From positions 62,001-126,000 of the forward strand of contig NZ_PVTH01000008.1 in assembly GCF_003002875.1 (NCBI RefSeq): a DNA stretch of 64,000 nucleotides, in the 5' to 3' direction. The notes beneath the pieces were generated by a model, which saw nothing but the letters and a program-made list of their open reading frames with translations, did no database searches and had not been told where the DNA came from. A program made the position numbers and the translations under genes. This DNA is from Arcticibacter pallidicorallinus. GTDB taxonomy: Bacteria > Bacteroidota > Bacteroidia > Sphingobacteriales > Sphingobacteriaceae. Below are positions 44,694 to 52,582 of this stretch, piece by piece. Each line of letters starts with the position of its first letter. The stretch's first letter is position 1.

Positions 44694-44801
44694 TCAACAG
44701 GCTGTTGACTTATTACTTTACCTTCGTTTTTCAAAAAGTCAAGAGCCTGTTGACTTTTATTGTCTCAATACTTCTTAATCTGCAACAGGTTGTTGCAGAT
44801 T
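44694..44801. repeat. Cluster of three dyad symmetries with shared core
   Basis: Three imperfect palindromes within 108 bases: TCAACA-n3-TGTTGA (44694-44708), AAAAGTCAA-n7-TTGACTTTT (44734-44758) and AATCTGCAACA-n3-TGTTGCAGATT (44777-44801). The first two share CTGTTGACTT and all contain a CTGTTG or GTTGTTG core. The third also stands 19 bases past the stop of the minus-strand gene at 44820 and could be its terminator. The role of the others is unknown. Confidence 0.7.
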
Positions 44802-44819
44802 TGCCGCAGATCGTAGCGA

Positions 44820-45788
44820 TCAACGCGATGAAAACAGAACCCGCTTCCCTATTGGTATGACTGCTTTATCAACACGCTGTTTAACCCCTCTTTCCGGCAC
44901 TTTAGCATTTACCCCCATTCTTCGTTCCTGATCCCGTAGCAGCCTGTTACCTTCGTAACACATGTTGCATATAGACTCTCCCCTTAGTTCCTGCGCCTCT
45001 GTGAGTGTCATATTCACCGGACCCGCAGGATATTCTCCCGGTTCTTCCGCGTGGAAAGCAGCGATAATCGAACATGGACTGAACTCCTTGCTGTTTAGCA
45101 ATACATAGCCTTCTTCCATCCGGGTTTCGCTATAAGCCAGCAGCGACACACTGAGCATCAGCAGCTGATCGGGTTCCGGCAGGGTTTCAAAGCGGATTTC
45201 CCGGGCCTCCAGCTGAGCCTGCCAACGAAACTCCACATCTTTCACTTCCAGATATTCATAGTACTCCTTCCTGAAATTGAAGCCGATCAGGCTGAAACGG
45301 ATCTTGTATTTACTCACCGGTTTACTGATGCTTAGCGGTACCCTCAGGTCGGTTTTGGCGTTCAAAGCTCCCATGAAAACGCTTAGGCGACCCTCTTCAT
45401 CCCGCTCTACCCGCTGACTGACCTGCAGTACTTCGCTCAGCCGGCTCTTCATATTGAAGTCCATCCCGATGAGGCTCTCCAGGTCCGCATCATGCAAGTC
45501 GCGCTGACCAACGCTTCCGCGTAAGCTATTGCGAAGACCCCGGTACACCAGCTGTGTGCTGCGGCTGACCGCCTCGCCATCCCGGTGCACATAGGCCGGC
45601 TCAAAGGCCTGCCTTATCACTGCCGCCGTGGTACTGGAAAGACCGAACTCGGTGGAGGCCTGGATGCTTGCGCTGGTCTGTTCGAATTTGCGGGGTTTCC
45701 CCTGGATGATGTTCAATTCGCGGTAGCCGCGATAGATGACGGAACCTGCCTTGCCGCGAACGATTCCTTTCTTGTCTACTTTTGCCAT
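44820..45788 (-). CDS. Unrecognised 322-residue protein
   Basis: Soluble-looking protein with no signal peptide or membrane segment. The start is ATG 45788 (MAKVDKKGIVRGKAGSVIYR); a 24-codon extension upstream looks non-coding. The N-terminal 50 residues (VRGKAGSVIYRGYRELNIIQ, then GKPRK and a Gln/Ser/Thr-rich stretch) recall the opening of small unclassified Bacteroidota proteins, but I cannot name a family. The middle (about 165-260) is beta-rich with paired charged residues, and a CNMCYEGNRLLRDQERR stretch is near the end. Its codon use looks more G+C-rich than its neighbours, hinting at transfer. It is monocistronic and lies among accessory remnants. Function unknown. Confidence 0.75.
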   Translation of the reverse strand: MAKVDKKGIVRGKAGSVIYRGYRELNIIQGKPRKFEQTSASIQASTEFGLSSTTAAVIRQAFEPAYVHRDGEAVSRSTQLVYRGLRNSLRGSVGQRDLHDADLESLIGMDFNMKSRLSEVLQVSQRVERDEEGRLSVFMGALNAKTDLRVPLSISKPVSKYKIRFSLIGFNFRKEYYEYLEVKDVEFRWQAQLEAREIRFETLPEPDQLLMLSVSLLAYSETRMEEGYVLLNSKEFSPCSIIAAFHAEEPGEYPAGPVNMTLTEAQELRGESICNMCYEGNRLLRDQERRMGVNAKVPERGVKQRVDKAVIPIGKRVLFSSR

Positions 45789-45967
45789 AACCTTGTTTGA
45801 TTTAGAGAACAAGGTAGCGCGGCAGAAAACCTGTGACGATTTTTTTGCCAAAATCGACAAAATTTTATGGAATTTTTAAAAAAACGTACCTCAAAAGCAG
45901 TCAAGCCTCGCTTAGGCTGAGCTTAGTACTTCTTTATATGAAGAGCTATATGTACTGATGAAAGCCA

Positions 45968-46009
45968 GTGATAAGTCCGACCTTAAGTTCATCAGGTCGG
46001 ACTTATCAC
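45968..46009. other. Perfect 16-bp inverted repeat
   Basis: GTGATAAGTCCGACCT pairs exactly with AGGTCGGACTTATCAC around a ten-base loop. It has no U tract on either side. It lies between two divergent units, so it is not an obvious terminator of a known gene; an operator or a structured non-coding transcript is possible. Confidence 0.7.
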
Positions 46010-46119
46010 GGCACAAAGTCTGCACATTATCGCCCGAATACAACCGTGGTTAAAAACCGCCACCTAACAAGGTCCGAAATAAATTGCCCTACCATCTTTT
46101 TATATCTGAAACATTTTAC

Positions 46120-46127
46120 CATATTTG
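46120..46127 (+). promoter_or_regulatory. Candidate -7 box of the trp operon
   Basis: CATATTTG matches TAnnTTTG at seven of eight positions, 10 bases before the leader ATG, giving a nearly leaderless leader-peptide message. An alternative is TATATCTG at 46101-46108, also seven of eight. Neither has a clear -33 TTG at ordinary spacing. Confidence 0.35.
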
Positions 46128-46137
46128 TAATACAGGT

Positions 46138-46191
46138 ATGAAGACAAATACTATACATAAGCTTTGGTGGTGGCAAATCGGTCAATCGTAA
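46138..46191 (+). CDS. trpL: trp operon leader peptide with three consecutive Trp codons
   Basis: An 18-codon frame (ATG 46138, TAA 46189-46191) reads MKTNTIHKLWWWQIGQS. Three tandem UGG codons (46165-46173) are extremely unlikely by chance directly ahead of trpDFBA. It is the classical sensing element of ribosome-mediated attenuation: with scarce charged tRNA-Trp the ribosome stalls at these codons, and with enough it reaches the stop, one base before the antiterminator's left arm. No Shine-Dalgarno is visible, as is normal for the phylum. Confidence 0.9.
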   Translation: MKTNTIHKLWWWQIGQS

Positions 46192-46273
46192 GGGCAAACT
46201 GTATATGTATATTTTTATAAAAAGAAAATAAACAGGGTTGCCCGGCAGGCAACCTTTTTTTTGTCCTGCCGGG
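46192..46273 (+). promoter_or_regulatory. trp attenuator: antiterminator, terminator and downstream pairing segment
   Basis: The terminator is GGTTGCC (46236-46242) pairing with GGCAACC (46248-46254), loop CGGCA, followed by eight T (46255-46262). The antiterminator is GGGCAA (46192-46197) pairing with TTGCCC (46238-46243), with extra ACTG/CAG-type pairs; it uses the same left arm as the terminator, so the two are exclusive. A third segment, CCTGCCGGG (46265-46273), can pair with CCCGGCAGG (46241-46249) and competes with the terminator after read-through. A ribosome at the leader stop would cover the antiterminator's left arm and allow termination; a ribosome stalled at the Trp codons would leave it free. 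The mechanism is inferred from base pairing. Confidence 0.85.
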
Positions 46274-46291
46274 GGACAGAAAAGACAATAA

Positions 46292-47284
46292 ATGAAACAG
46301 ATACTCAACCGCTTATTCGAGCACAAAACGTTTAATTCCCGGGAGGCCAAAGAAATTCTTACCAATATCACCACAGGGAAATATAATTCATCACAAATGG
46401 CTGCCTTTATGACGGCGTATTGTATGAGAAGCATGACTGTCGAGGAGCTGCAAGGCTTCAGAGATGCGATGCTCGACCTCTGCCTGGATCCCCAGCTGGG
46501 GCAATACAAACTGGTTGACCTCTGTGGCACCGGTGGTGATGGTAAAGATACCTTCAACATCTCGACACTGGCATCTTTCGTCGTGGCGGGAGCTGGTTAT
46601 CAAGTCGCCAAACACGGCAATTATGGAGTATCTTCAGGCTGTGGGTCGTCCAACGTCATGGAGTACCTGGGTTGCAAATTCAGCAATGACCCGTCTTTCC
46701 TGCAAAAAAGCGTAGAACAGGCAGGCATCTGTTTCCTCCATGCGCCCCTTTTCCATTCGGCAATGAAGAATGTGGCCCCTATCCGCAAGGAGTTGGGCGT
46801 GAAAACGTTCTTCAATATGCTGGGACCCATGGTTAATCCGGCGAATCCGGCTTATCAGGTGGTAGGTGTATTTAGCCTGGAAATAGCTCGTCTTTATGCA
46901 TACCTGTACCAGAAATCGGATAAACAATATACCATCATTCATGCCCTTGACGGATATGATGAGATCTCGCTGACCGGCAGTTTTAAGACCTTCAGCAACA
47001 GTGGTGAACAAATATATACGCTCGAAAAGATCGGGTTTGAGAAGATTGATGCTGCTGCCATCGGTGGCGGAAGCACGGTTGAAGACTCAGCAAAAATATT
47101 CACAGAAGTGATTAACGGTCGTGGCACGAGGGAACAAAACAATGTGGTGTTGGCGAACGCTGCTCTTGCTATTAAAACCATCTGTCCGGAGAAGTCGTTT
47201 GCCGACAGTTTCTACGAAGCGGAGGAAGCGCTCCTGTCTAAAAAGGCACTCAAAAGCTTTAATACTTTAATTAGCCTGAACTAA
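46292..47284 (+). CDS. trpD: Anthranilate phosphoribosyltransferase
   Basis: Second step of tryptophan synthesis: anthranilate plus PRPP gives phosphoribosylanthranilate. It has 330 residues. The PRPP/metal-binding glycine loop is VDLCGTGGDGKDTFNIST (about 74-91), followed by KHGNYGVSSGCGSSNVMEYLG (about 106-126), which contains the anthranilate site, and the LGPMVNPANP motif. It starts 18 bases after the attenuator's third segment. Its stop overlaps the trpF start (TAATG). It is the first structural gene of a four-gene cluster; trpE and trpG are absent upstream. Confidence 0.97.
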   Translation: MKQILNRLFEHKTFNSREAKEILTNITTGKYNSSQMAAFMTAYCMRSMTVEELQGFRDAMLDLCLDPQLGQYKLVDLCGTGGDGKDTFNISTLASFVVAGAGYQVAKHGNYGVSSGCGSSNVMEYLGCKFSNDPSFLQKSVEQAGICFLHAPLFHSAMKNVAPIRKELGVKTFFNMLGPMVNPANPAYQVVGVFSLEIARLYAYLYQKSDKQYTIIHALDGYDEISLTGSFKTFSNSGEQIYTLEKIGFEKIDAAAIGGGSTVEDSAKIFTEVINGRGTREQNNVVLANAALAIKTICPEKSFADSFYEAEEALLSKKALKSFNTLISLN

Positions 47285-47925
47285 TGGCGGAAAGCGACAA
47301 CATAGCTGCTCGTCCGTTTAAGATTAAAGTCTGCGGAATGAAAGATGCTCACAACATCCCGGAGGTGGCTTCTTTGTCGCCGGATTACCTGGGCTTCATC
47401 TTTTACGCGCCATCGGCAAGGTACGCTGCTGAGGTTGATCCTCAAATCTTGCGGAATCTTCCGGCCGGCATCAAAAAGACGGGGGTGTTTGTAAATGAGG
47501 TAGCTGAACAGATCAAATACTGGGTCGACAAAATGGGCTTGGATGCTGTGCAGCTGCATGGAGCCGAATCGCCTGCCTTTTGCAGGGAGATAGGCCTTCT
47601 GAATGTCGAAACAATTAAAGCTTTCGGAGTAGACGAGCATTTTGACTTCAAGACACTCGACGAATACACCGACAGCGTAGACTATTTCCTTTTTGACACC
47701 AAAACCCCGGCACATGGCGGATCGGGAAAGTTATTCGACTGGAAACTTCTGCAGCAAAACAAAACGACCAAACCGTTCTTCTTAAGCGGGGGGATCGATA
47801 TTCAACATCTGGATGAAATACGGCAGATCGACGACAGCCGTTTATATGCTATAGATGTGAACAGCCGGTTTGAAATATCCCCCGGAATGAAGGACTACAA
47901 AAAATTAGAAGCGATATTTAAATAG
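47284..47925 (+). CDS. trpF: Phosphoribosylanthranilate isomerase
   Basis: Third step of the pathway: Amadori rearrangement of phosphoribosylanthranilate to the carboxyphenylaminodeoxyribulose phosphate (CdRP). It is a TIM-barrel enzyme of 213 residues. The catalytic Cys is in [13 protein letters not shown] (about 12-24) and the catalytic Asp in [17 protein letters not shown]. The phosphate-binding end has FFLSGGID and VNSRFE. It overlaps trpD by one base and is followed by trpB after five bases. The trpC gene, needed for the next step, is not in this cluster. Confidence 0.95.
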   Translation: MAESDNIAARPFKIKVCGMKDAHNIPEVASLSPDYLGFIFYAPSARYAAEVDPQILRNLPAGIKKTGVFVNEVAEQIKYWVDKMGLDAVQLHGAESPAFCREIGLLNVETIKAFGVDEHFDFKTLDEYTDSVDYFLFDTKTPAHGGSGKLFDWKLLQQNKTTKPFFLSGGIDIQHLDEIRQIDDSRLYAIDVNSRFEISPGMKDYKKLEAIFK

Positions 47926-47930
47926 ACATT

Positions 47931-49112
47931 ATGAGCTATCAAGTAAATGAAAAAGGTTATTACGGCGTATTTGGCGGAGCTTACATCCCCGAAATGCTGT
48001 ATCCGAATGTCAAGGAACTGAGAGAAAAATATCTGGAATATATTCAGGACCCTAAATTTCAGGAGGAATATCTGCAGTTGTTGAAAGACTATGTAGGACG
48101 CCCTTCTCCGCTTTATCTGGCAGAGCGTCTGTCGGCTAAATACGGTGCGAAAATATACCTGAAACGCGAAGACCTGAACCATACCGGTGCCCATAAGATC
48201 AATAATACGGTAGGTCAGATCCTTTTGGCGGAACGCCTGGGTAAAAAGCGTATCATTGCTGAAACCGGGGCGGGCCAGCATGGTGTGGCGACGGCTACGG
48301 TATGTGCGCTGAAAGGTCTGGAGTGCATCGTTTACATGGGTGCGGTCGACATCGAGCGTCAGGCTCCTAACGTGGCACGTATGAAGATGATGGGTGCTAC
48401 GGTGATCCCGGCAACTTCGGGAAGCCAGACATTGAAAGATGCTACGAATGAGGCTTTGCGCGACTGGATCAACAATCCTACGGATACGCACTATATCATC
48501 GGATCTGTGGTAGGTCCTCATCCTTACCCGGATATGGTGGCTCGTTTTCAGTCGATCATCTCCGAAGAAACGAAATGGCAGCTGCTGGAGAAGACGGGAA
48601 CATCGAGTCCGGATTACGTTCTGGCCTGCGTAGGCGGAGGCAGCAATGCGATGGGGATGTTCTACCATTTTCTGGACGATGAGCACGCCAAGCTGATCGC
48701 TATAGAAGCTGCCGGAAAGGGAGTTAACACCGGTGAGTCTGCTGCAACGACTTTGCTTGGAAAAGAAGGGGTGCTTCACGGAAGCCGCTCTATCGTGATG
48801 CAGACAGAAGACGGACAAGTAGTTGAGCCTTACTCGATTTCTGCCGGCCTGGATTATCCGGGTATCGGGCCTCAGCATGCTCACCTTCACACGTCTAAGC
48901 GTGCGCTTTATGTGAGCATCACGGATGATGAGGCTATGCAGGCTGGTTTGGAACTGGCTAAGCTGGAAGGCATTATTCCGGCTATCGAAAGCTCGCATGC
49001 GCTGGCCTACCTTTCTAAAATGGAATTTAAAGGCGATGAGACGGTTGTGGTTTGCCTGTCGGGCAGAGGCGACAAGGATCTGAGTACATATATGACCTAT
49101 TTCGGACTATAA
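47931..49112 (+). CDS. trpB: Tryptophan synthase beta subunit
   Basis: Last catalytic step: indole plus serine gives tryptophan. PLP enzyme of 393 residues. The Schiff-base Lys is in [15 protein letters not shown] (about 82-96), the phosphate loop is [12 protein letters not shown], and the ligand loop [11 protein letters not shown] is intact. The C-terminal SGRGDKD motif is present. The stop overlaps the trpA start (TAATG), consistent with assembly of the alpha2-beta2 complex from one message. Confidence 0.98.
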   Translation: MSYQVNEKGYYGVFGGAYIPEMLYPNVKELREKYLEYIQDPKFQEEYLQLLKDYVGRPSPLYLAERLSAKYGAKIYLKREDLNHTGAHKINNTVGQILLAERLGKKRIIAETGAGQHGVATATVCALKGLECIVYMGAVDIERQAPNVARMKMMGATVIPATSGSQTLKDATNEALRDWINNPTDTHYIIGSVVGPHPYPDMVARFQSIISEETKWQLLEKTGTSSPDYVLACVGGGSNAMGMFYHFLDDEHAKLIAIEAAGKGVNTGESAATTLLGKEGVLHGSRSIVMQTEDGQVVEPYSISAGLDYPGIGPQHAHLHTSKRALYVSITDDEAMQAGLELAKLEGIIPAIESSHALAYLSKMEFKGDETVVVCLSGRGDKDLSTYMTYFGL

Positions 49113-49888
49113 TGAATAGAATAAACAAGCTTTTTGAACAAAAGAACAAATCGGTACTATCTATATATTTCACGGCGGGTTATCCTGCCTTAAATGACAC
49201 GCTTGATATTGCTGAGGCTTTGGAAAAGGCGGGAGCTGACTTCCTCGAGATAGGTATCCCCTACTCAGATCCTCTGGCAGACGGCCCGGTGATTCAAAAC
49301 AGTTCGTTAACTTCCATCAGTAACGGAATGACCATTAAGGTATTGCTGGAGCAGCTTAAAGATCTGCGCAAGCGGGTAAGCATTCCGGTGTTTCTGATGG
49401 GTTATTTTAACCCGGTGTTACAATACGGGGTCGAGCGTTTCTGTGAAGCCTGCTCCGAGGTGGGTGTTGACGGAATGATCATCCCCGATCTGCCGATGTA
49501 TGAATACGAAGAGCTTTATCAGGACTGCTTTAAGAAGCATAACTTGAGCAACGTCTTCCTGATAACCCCGCAAACTTCTGACGAGCGGATTCGCCATATT
49601 GATGAGCTGACCAATGGGTTTATTTACTTACTGTCATCTGCTTCAACAACGGGCAAGAACCTCGATCTGTCTTTAAAGACAGATGAATACTTCAGCAGGA
49701 TCAAAAATATGAACCTGAAGAATCCGGCCATTGTTGGCTTCGGTATCTCGGATCATGCGAGCTTTAGCAAAGCGAGTGAGTACGCTCACGGTGCAATTGT
49801 TGGGACAGCGTTTGTAAAGCTCCTTGCCACAGAAAATTACCAGGAAAAAATCCCGGCATTCATTCAGTCACTGAAGAACCCTGCCTGA
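49112..49888 (+). CDS. trpA: Tryptophan synthase alpha subunit
   Basis: Splits indole-3-glycerol phosphate into indole and glyceraldehyde 3-phosphate and passes indole to TrpB. TIM barrel of 258 residues. The start is ATG 49112 ([20 protein letters not shown]), which overlaps the trpB stop; an upstream in-frame ATG at 49052 would lie inside trpB and is rejected. The catalytic Glu is in FLEIGIPYSDPLADGP and the catalytic Asp in DGMIIPDLP; the phosphate-binding part contains GFGISDHASF. Last gene of the operon, followed by a hairpin. Confidence 0.97.
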   Translation: MNRINKLFEQKNKSVLSIYFTAGYPALNDTLDIAEALEKAGADFLEIGIPYSDPLADGPVIQNSSLTSISNGMTIKVLLEQLKDLRKRVSIPVFLMGYFNPVLQYGVERFCEACSEVGVDGMIIPDLPMYEYEELYQDCFKKHNLSNVFLITPQTSDERIRHIDELTNGFIYLLSSASTTGKNLDLSLKTDEYFSRIKNMNLKNPAIVGFGISDHASFSKASEYAHGAIVGTAFVKLLATENYQEKIPAFIQSLKNPA

Positions 49889-49894
49889 TAAATC

Positions 49895-49937
49895 CAAGCG
49901 GTTTTACACGGGCAAATAACCCTTGTAAAACCGCTTG
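49895..49937 (+). terminator. Hairpin at the end of the trp operon
   Basis: Fourteen-bp perfect stem (CAAGCGGTTTTACA / TGTAAAACCGCTTG), extended inward by GGG/CCC across one mismatch, seven bases after trpA. No T run follows, so it may act as a 3' stabiliser or a factor-dependent terminator. Confidence 0.7.
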
Positions 49938-50026
49938 ATATACTGAAGCCAAATTTCGCAGATCCTCCAAAACAAATCGACGCTTTATTGATTAACTTTT
50001 TGACAGTTAGTCATTAAACATCGTTC

Positions 50027-52582
50027 ATGAAAGTTTGGTATCAGCTCAGCAAAGAAGAGGTCTTAAAAGAACTCCATACCGGCAGCTCCGGCCTTAGCAA
50101 CTCCTCCATTCCTGCTCTTCAGGAAAAGTTTGGCAAAAACACCCTTAAGGAAGCTCAGCAAAAAAGCAAACTCAGCATACTTCTATCCCAGTTTAAAGAT
50201 GTAATGATCATCATCCTGATCGTTGCGGCTGTTATATCGTTCCTGGTTGGCGAACATACCGACGCTTATGTGATTCTGGCTATCATCATCGGAAATGCCT
50301 GGATCGGGTATACGCAGGAATATAACGCCGAAGAGTCGGTTCGTATGCTGCAGAAAATGTCGGCCCAGTCGGCCCTGGTTTTGCGCGACGGTCATCCAAC
50401 CGAACTGGAAGCTTCAGAAGTTGTCCCCGGTGACATTATCTTACTGGAAGCGGGTGACATTGTACCGGCTGATGGCAGGCTTCTGGAGTCGAGCTCGCTC
50501 AAAACCGAGGAAGCTGCCCTTACGGGGGAAAGTCATTCGGTCGAGAAGATCACCGAAAGTATCTCCGAGGATGACCTTCTTCCGGGCGACCAGCACAATA
50601 TGGTATTCAAGGGTACAACCGTTAGCAACGGAACGGGGAAGGTTGTGATAACAGGCACCGGAATGGATACGGAGATAGGCAAGATAGCGGGATTGCTGGA
50701 GGTAAAAGACCAGCAGACTCCGCTGCAGAAAAGACTTGCGGTTTTCAGCAAACAGCTTGCGGTTATCGTGGTGGTGATTTGTCTGATTGTCTTCGGTTTT
50801 GGCCTCTGGCGCGGTGAGCCTGCATTTGCGATGTTCCTGACGGCCTTGTCACTTGCTGTTGCTGCACTCCCGGAGGCGCTTCCGGCGGTCATTACCATAG
50901 GCTTAGCTGGTGGTGCGCGCAGGATGGTAAAACAGAATGCGCTGGTGCGGATGCTGCCGGCGGTGGAGACGCTGGGTTCTGTAACCTATATCTGCAGTGA
51001 CAAAACCGGGACGCTGACACAGAACGTGATGACAGTGGAGATGTTTCAGGCAGTCGATGAGCAGGAAGATTTGCTGCTCCATGCGATGATACTGAACAAT
51101 GAGGTACGCTATTCTGCTGAGGGCGAACTGCTCGGCGACTCGACTGAAACAGCCCTGGTTAGCTATGCGAACGAACGTGGCAATACCAGGGAAGATTCCG
51201 AAGGGCGGTATCCCCTGGTTGGAAAGACTCCTTTTGATTCTGTGCGTATGCGCATGAGCACGCTGCATGAGCATGATGGGAAATGGATCCTGTTTGTGAA
51301 AGGCGCTCCGGCAAAAGTCGCCGAGGTGCTCAGCAACCAGTATGACTCGCAGAAGGATGAATGGCTGGACCTTAACCGGGAATGGGCTGCAGAGGGCTTG
51401 AGGGTGTTGTTTTTTGCTTACCGGAAATTTGATGAGAAGCCGGAACTTCAGGAGAAACTGGAAAGCGAACTCGATTTTCTGGGTATGGTTGCGATGATCG
51501 ATCCACCAAGAGAGGAGGTGATTGACGCCGTACGGGAATGCCAGACGGCGGGAATCAGGTCGGTTATGATCACGGGCGACCAGCCATTAACCGCTCTGGC
51601 GATTGCTTCACGGCTAAACATTGTCAGCGAGGGCAATGCCGCAAGCAGAACCGGCGTTGAACTTTCGCAAATGTCTGAAGAGGAACTGAGGCGCGACATT
51701 AAAGATATTGCGGTCTTCGCCCGGGTGTCTCCGGAACAGAAGCTGAACATTGTGAAAGCGCTGCAGGCGAATGGTGAGTTTGTGGCCATGACGGGTGATG
51801 GTGTGAATGACGCGCCTTCGCTGAAGCAGGCGAATATAGGCGTAGCGATGGGGATCACGGGCACCGATGTTACGAAGGAAGCTTCGGACATGATCCTTCT
51901 TGACGATAACTTCGCCACGATAGTGAAGGCGGTCAAGGAAGGCCGGAGGATTTACGACAACATCAGAAAGTTTGTTCTGTATGTGCTCTCCTGCAATCTG
52001 GGGGAGATCCTGGTGATCTTTCTGGCGCCTTTTCTGGGTTTCCCGATTCCGCTCCTTCCCATCCATATCTTGTGGATAAACCTGGTAACGGACGGGCTTC
52101 CCGGCCTTGCACTTGCGGCGGAGCCTGCGGAGAAAGATATTATGAACCGCCCTCCCCGGCCGCCACAGGAAAACCTGTTTGCGGGTGGACTGGTTAAAAA
52201 GATCCTGGCAACGGGAATTGTATTGGCCGCGGCAGCACTGTTTACGCAGTACTATGCCATCAGTCACGGCTATGATACCGCTACTCAGCAAACGATGGTA
52301 TTCACCGTGCTTTGTTTCACTCAGCTAGTGAATGCGCTTTCTGTTCGGTCATCAGGCAGCAGTATGTTTTCCAAATCAATTTTCTCTAATGCAGGGATGT
52401 GGGGAGCGATTGCGCTTACCGTGGTGTTGCAGCTGCTGATCATCTATGTACCGGCAATCGATTTTATTTTCAAAACGAAGCCTTTGGATCTGAAAGCCTT
52501 TGAAATCATCATGAGCATTACGGCAGCCTCGGCAATTGCGATAGAGCTGATCAAATACCTGACAAGGCCTAAGCGGACTTAG
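50027..52582 (+). CDS. P-type cation-transporting ATPase, Ca2+-type (P2A-like)
   Basis: An 851-residue ATP-driven cation pump with about ten membrane helices. The phosphorylation motif is CSDKTGTLTQN (about 324-334), the actuator motif LTGESHSVEK (about 166-175), and the hinge motif MTGDGVNDAPSLKQA (about 590-604). Helix 4 has ALPEALPAVITIGLAGGARRM: PEALP is close to the PEGLP of SERCA-like pumps, one residue different. Helix 6 has NLVTDGLPGLALAAEPAE. These place it with calcium-type pumps rather than copper, zinc or potassium types, but the altered M4 motif leaves the ion uncertain. It is monocistronic, and its stop overlaps the convergent recQ stop by four bases. Confidence 0.92.
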   Translation: MKVWYQLSKEEVLKELHTGSSGLSNSSIPALQEKFGKNTLKEAQQKSKLSILLSQFKDVMIIILIVAAVISFLVGEHTDAYVILAIIIGNAWIGYTQEYNAEESVRMLQKMSAQSALVLRDGHPTELEASEVVPGDIILLEAGDIVPADGRLLESSSLKTEEAALTGESHSVEKITESISEDDLLPGDQHNMVFKGTTVSNGTGKVVITGTGMDTEIGKIAGLLEVKDQQTPLQKRLAVFSKQLAVIVVVICLIVFGFGLWRGEPAFAMFLTALSLAVAALPEALPAVITIGLAGGARRMVKQNALVRMLPAVETLGSVTYICSDKTGTLTQNVMTVEMFQAVDEQEDLLLHAMILNNEVRYSAEGELLGDSTETALVSYANERGNTREDSEGRYPLVGKTPFDSVRMRMSTLHEHDGKWILFVKGAPAKVAEVLSNQYDSQKDEWLDLNREWAAEGLRVLFFAYRKFDEKPELQEKLESELDFLGMVAMIDPPREEVIDAVRECQTAGIRSVMITGDQPLTALAIASRLNIVSEGNAASRTGVELSQMSEEELRRDIKDIAVFARVSPEQKLNIVKALQANGEFVAMTGDGVNDAPSLKQANIGVAMGITGTDVTKEASDMILLDDNFATIVKAVKEGRRIYDNIRKFVLYVLSCNLGEILVIFLAPFLGFPIPLLPIHILWINLVTDGLPGLALAAEPAEKDIMNRPPRPPQENLFAGGLVKKILATGIVLAAAALFTQYYAISHGYDTATQQTMVFTVLCFTQLVNALSVRSSGSSMFSKSIFSNAGMWGAIALTVVLQLLIIYVPAIDFIFKTKPLDLKAFEIIMSITAASAIAIELIKYLTRPKRT

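Larger units (their letters stand above)
45789..46137. other. Intergenic stretch upstream of the trp leader, with one strong dyad
   Basis: About 350 bases between the divergently oriented unknown gene and the trp leader. It holds the promoters of both units and a perfect 16-bp inverted repeat (listed separately). The minus-strand frame that runs through here into trpD is antisense and is not believed. No further gene was seen. Confidence 0.6.

Noticed and set aside
46027-46560. Minus-strand frame of 177 codons over the trp leader and trpD start
   Set aside because: It is antisense to the leader and to the conserved trpD, has an odd composition, and no family motif.
47895-48998. Minus-strand frame of 367 codons within trpB
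   Set aside because: Antisense to the conserved tryptophan synthase beta subunit; Arg/His/Ser-rich shadow composition.
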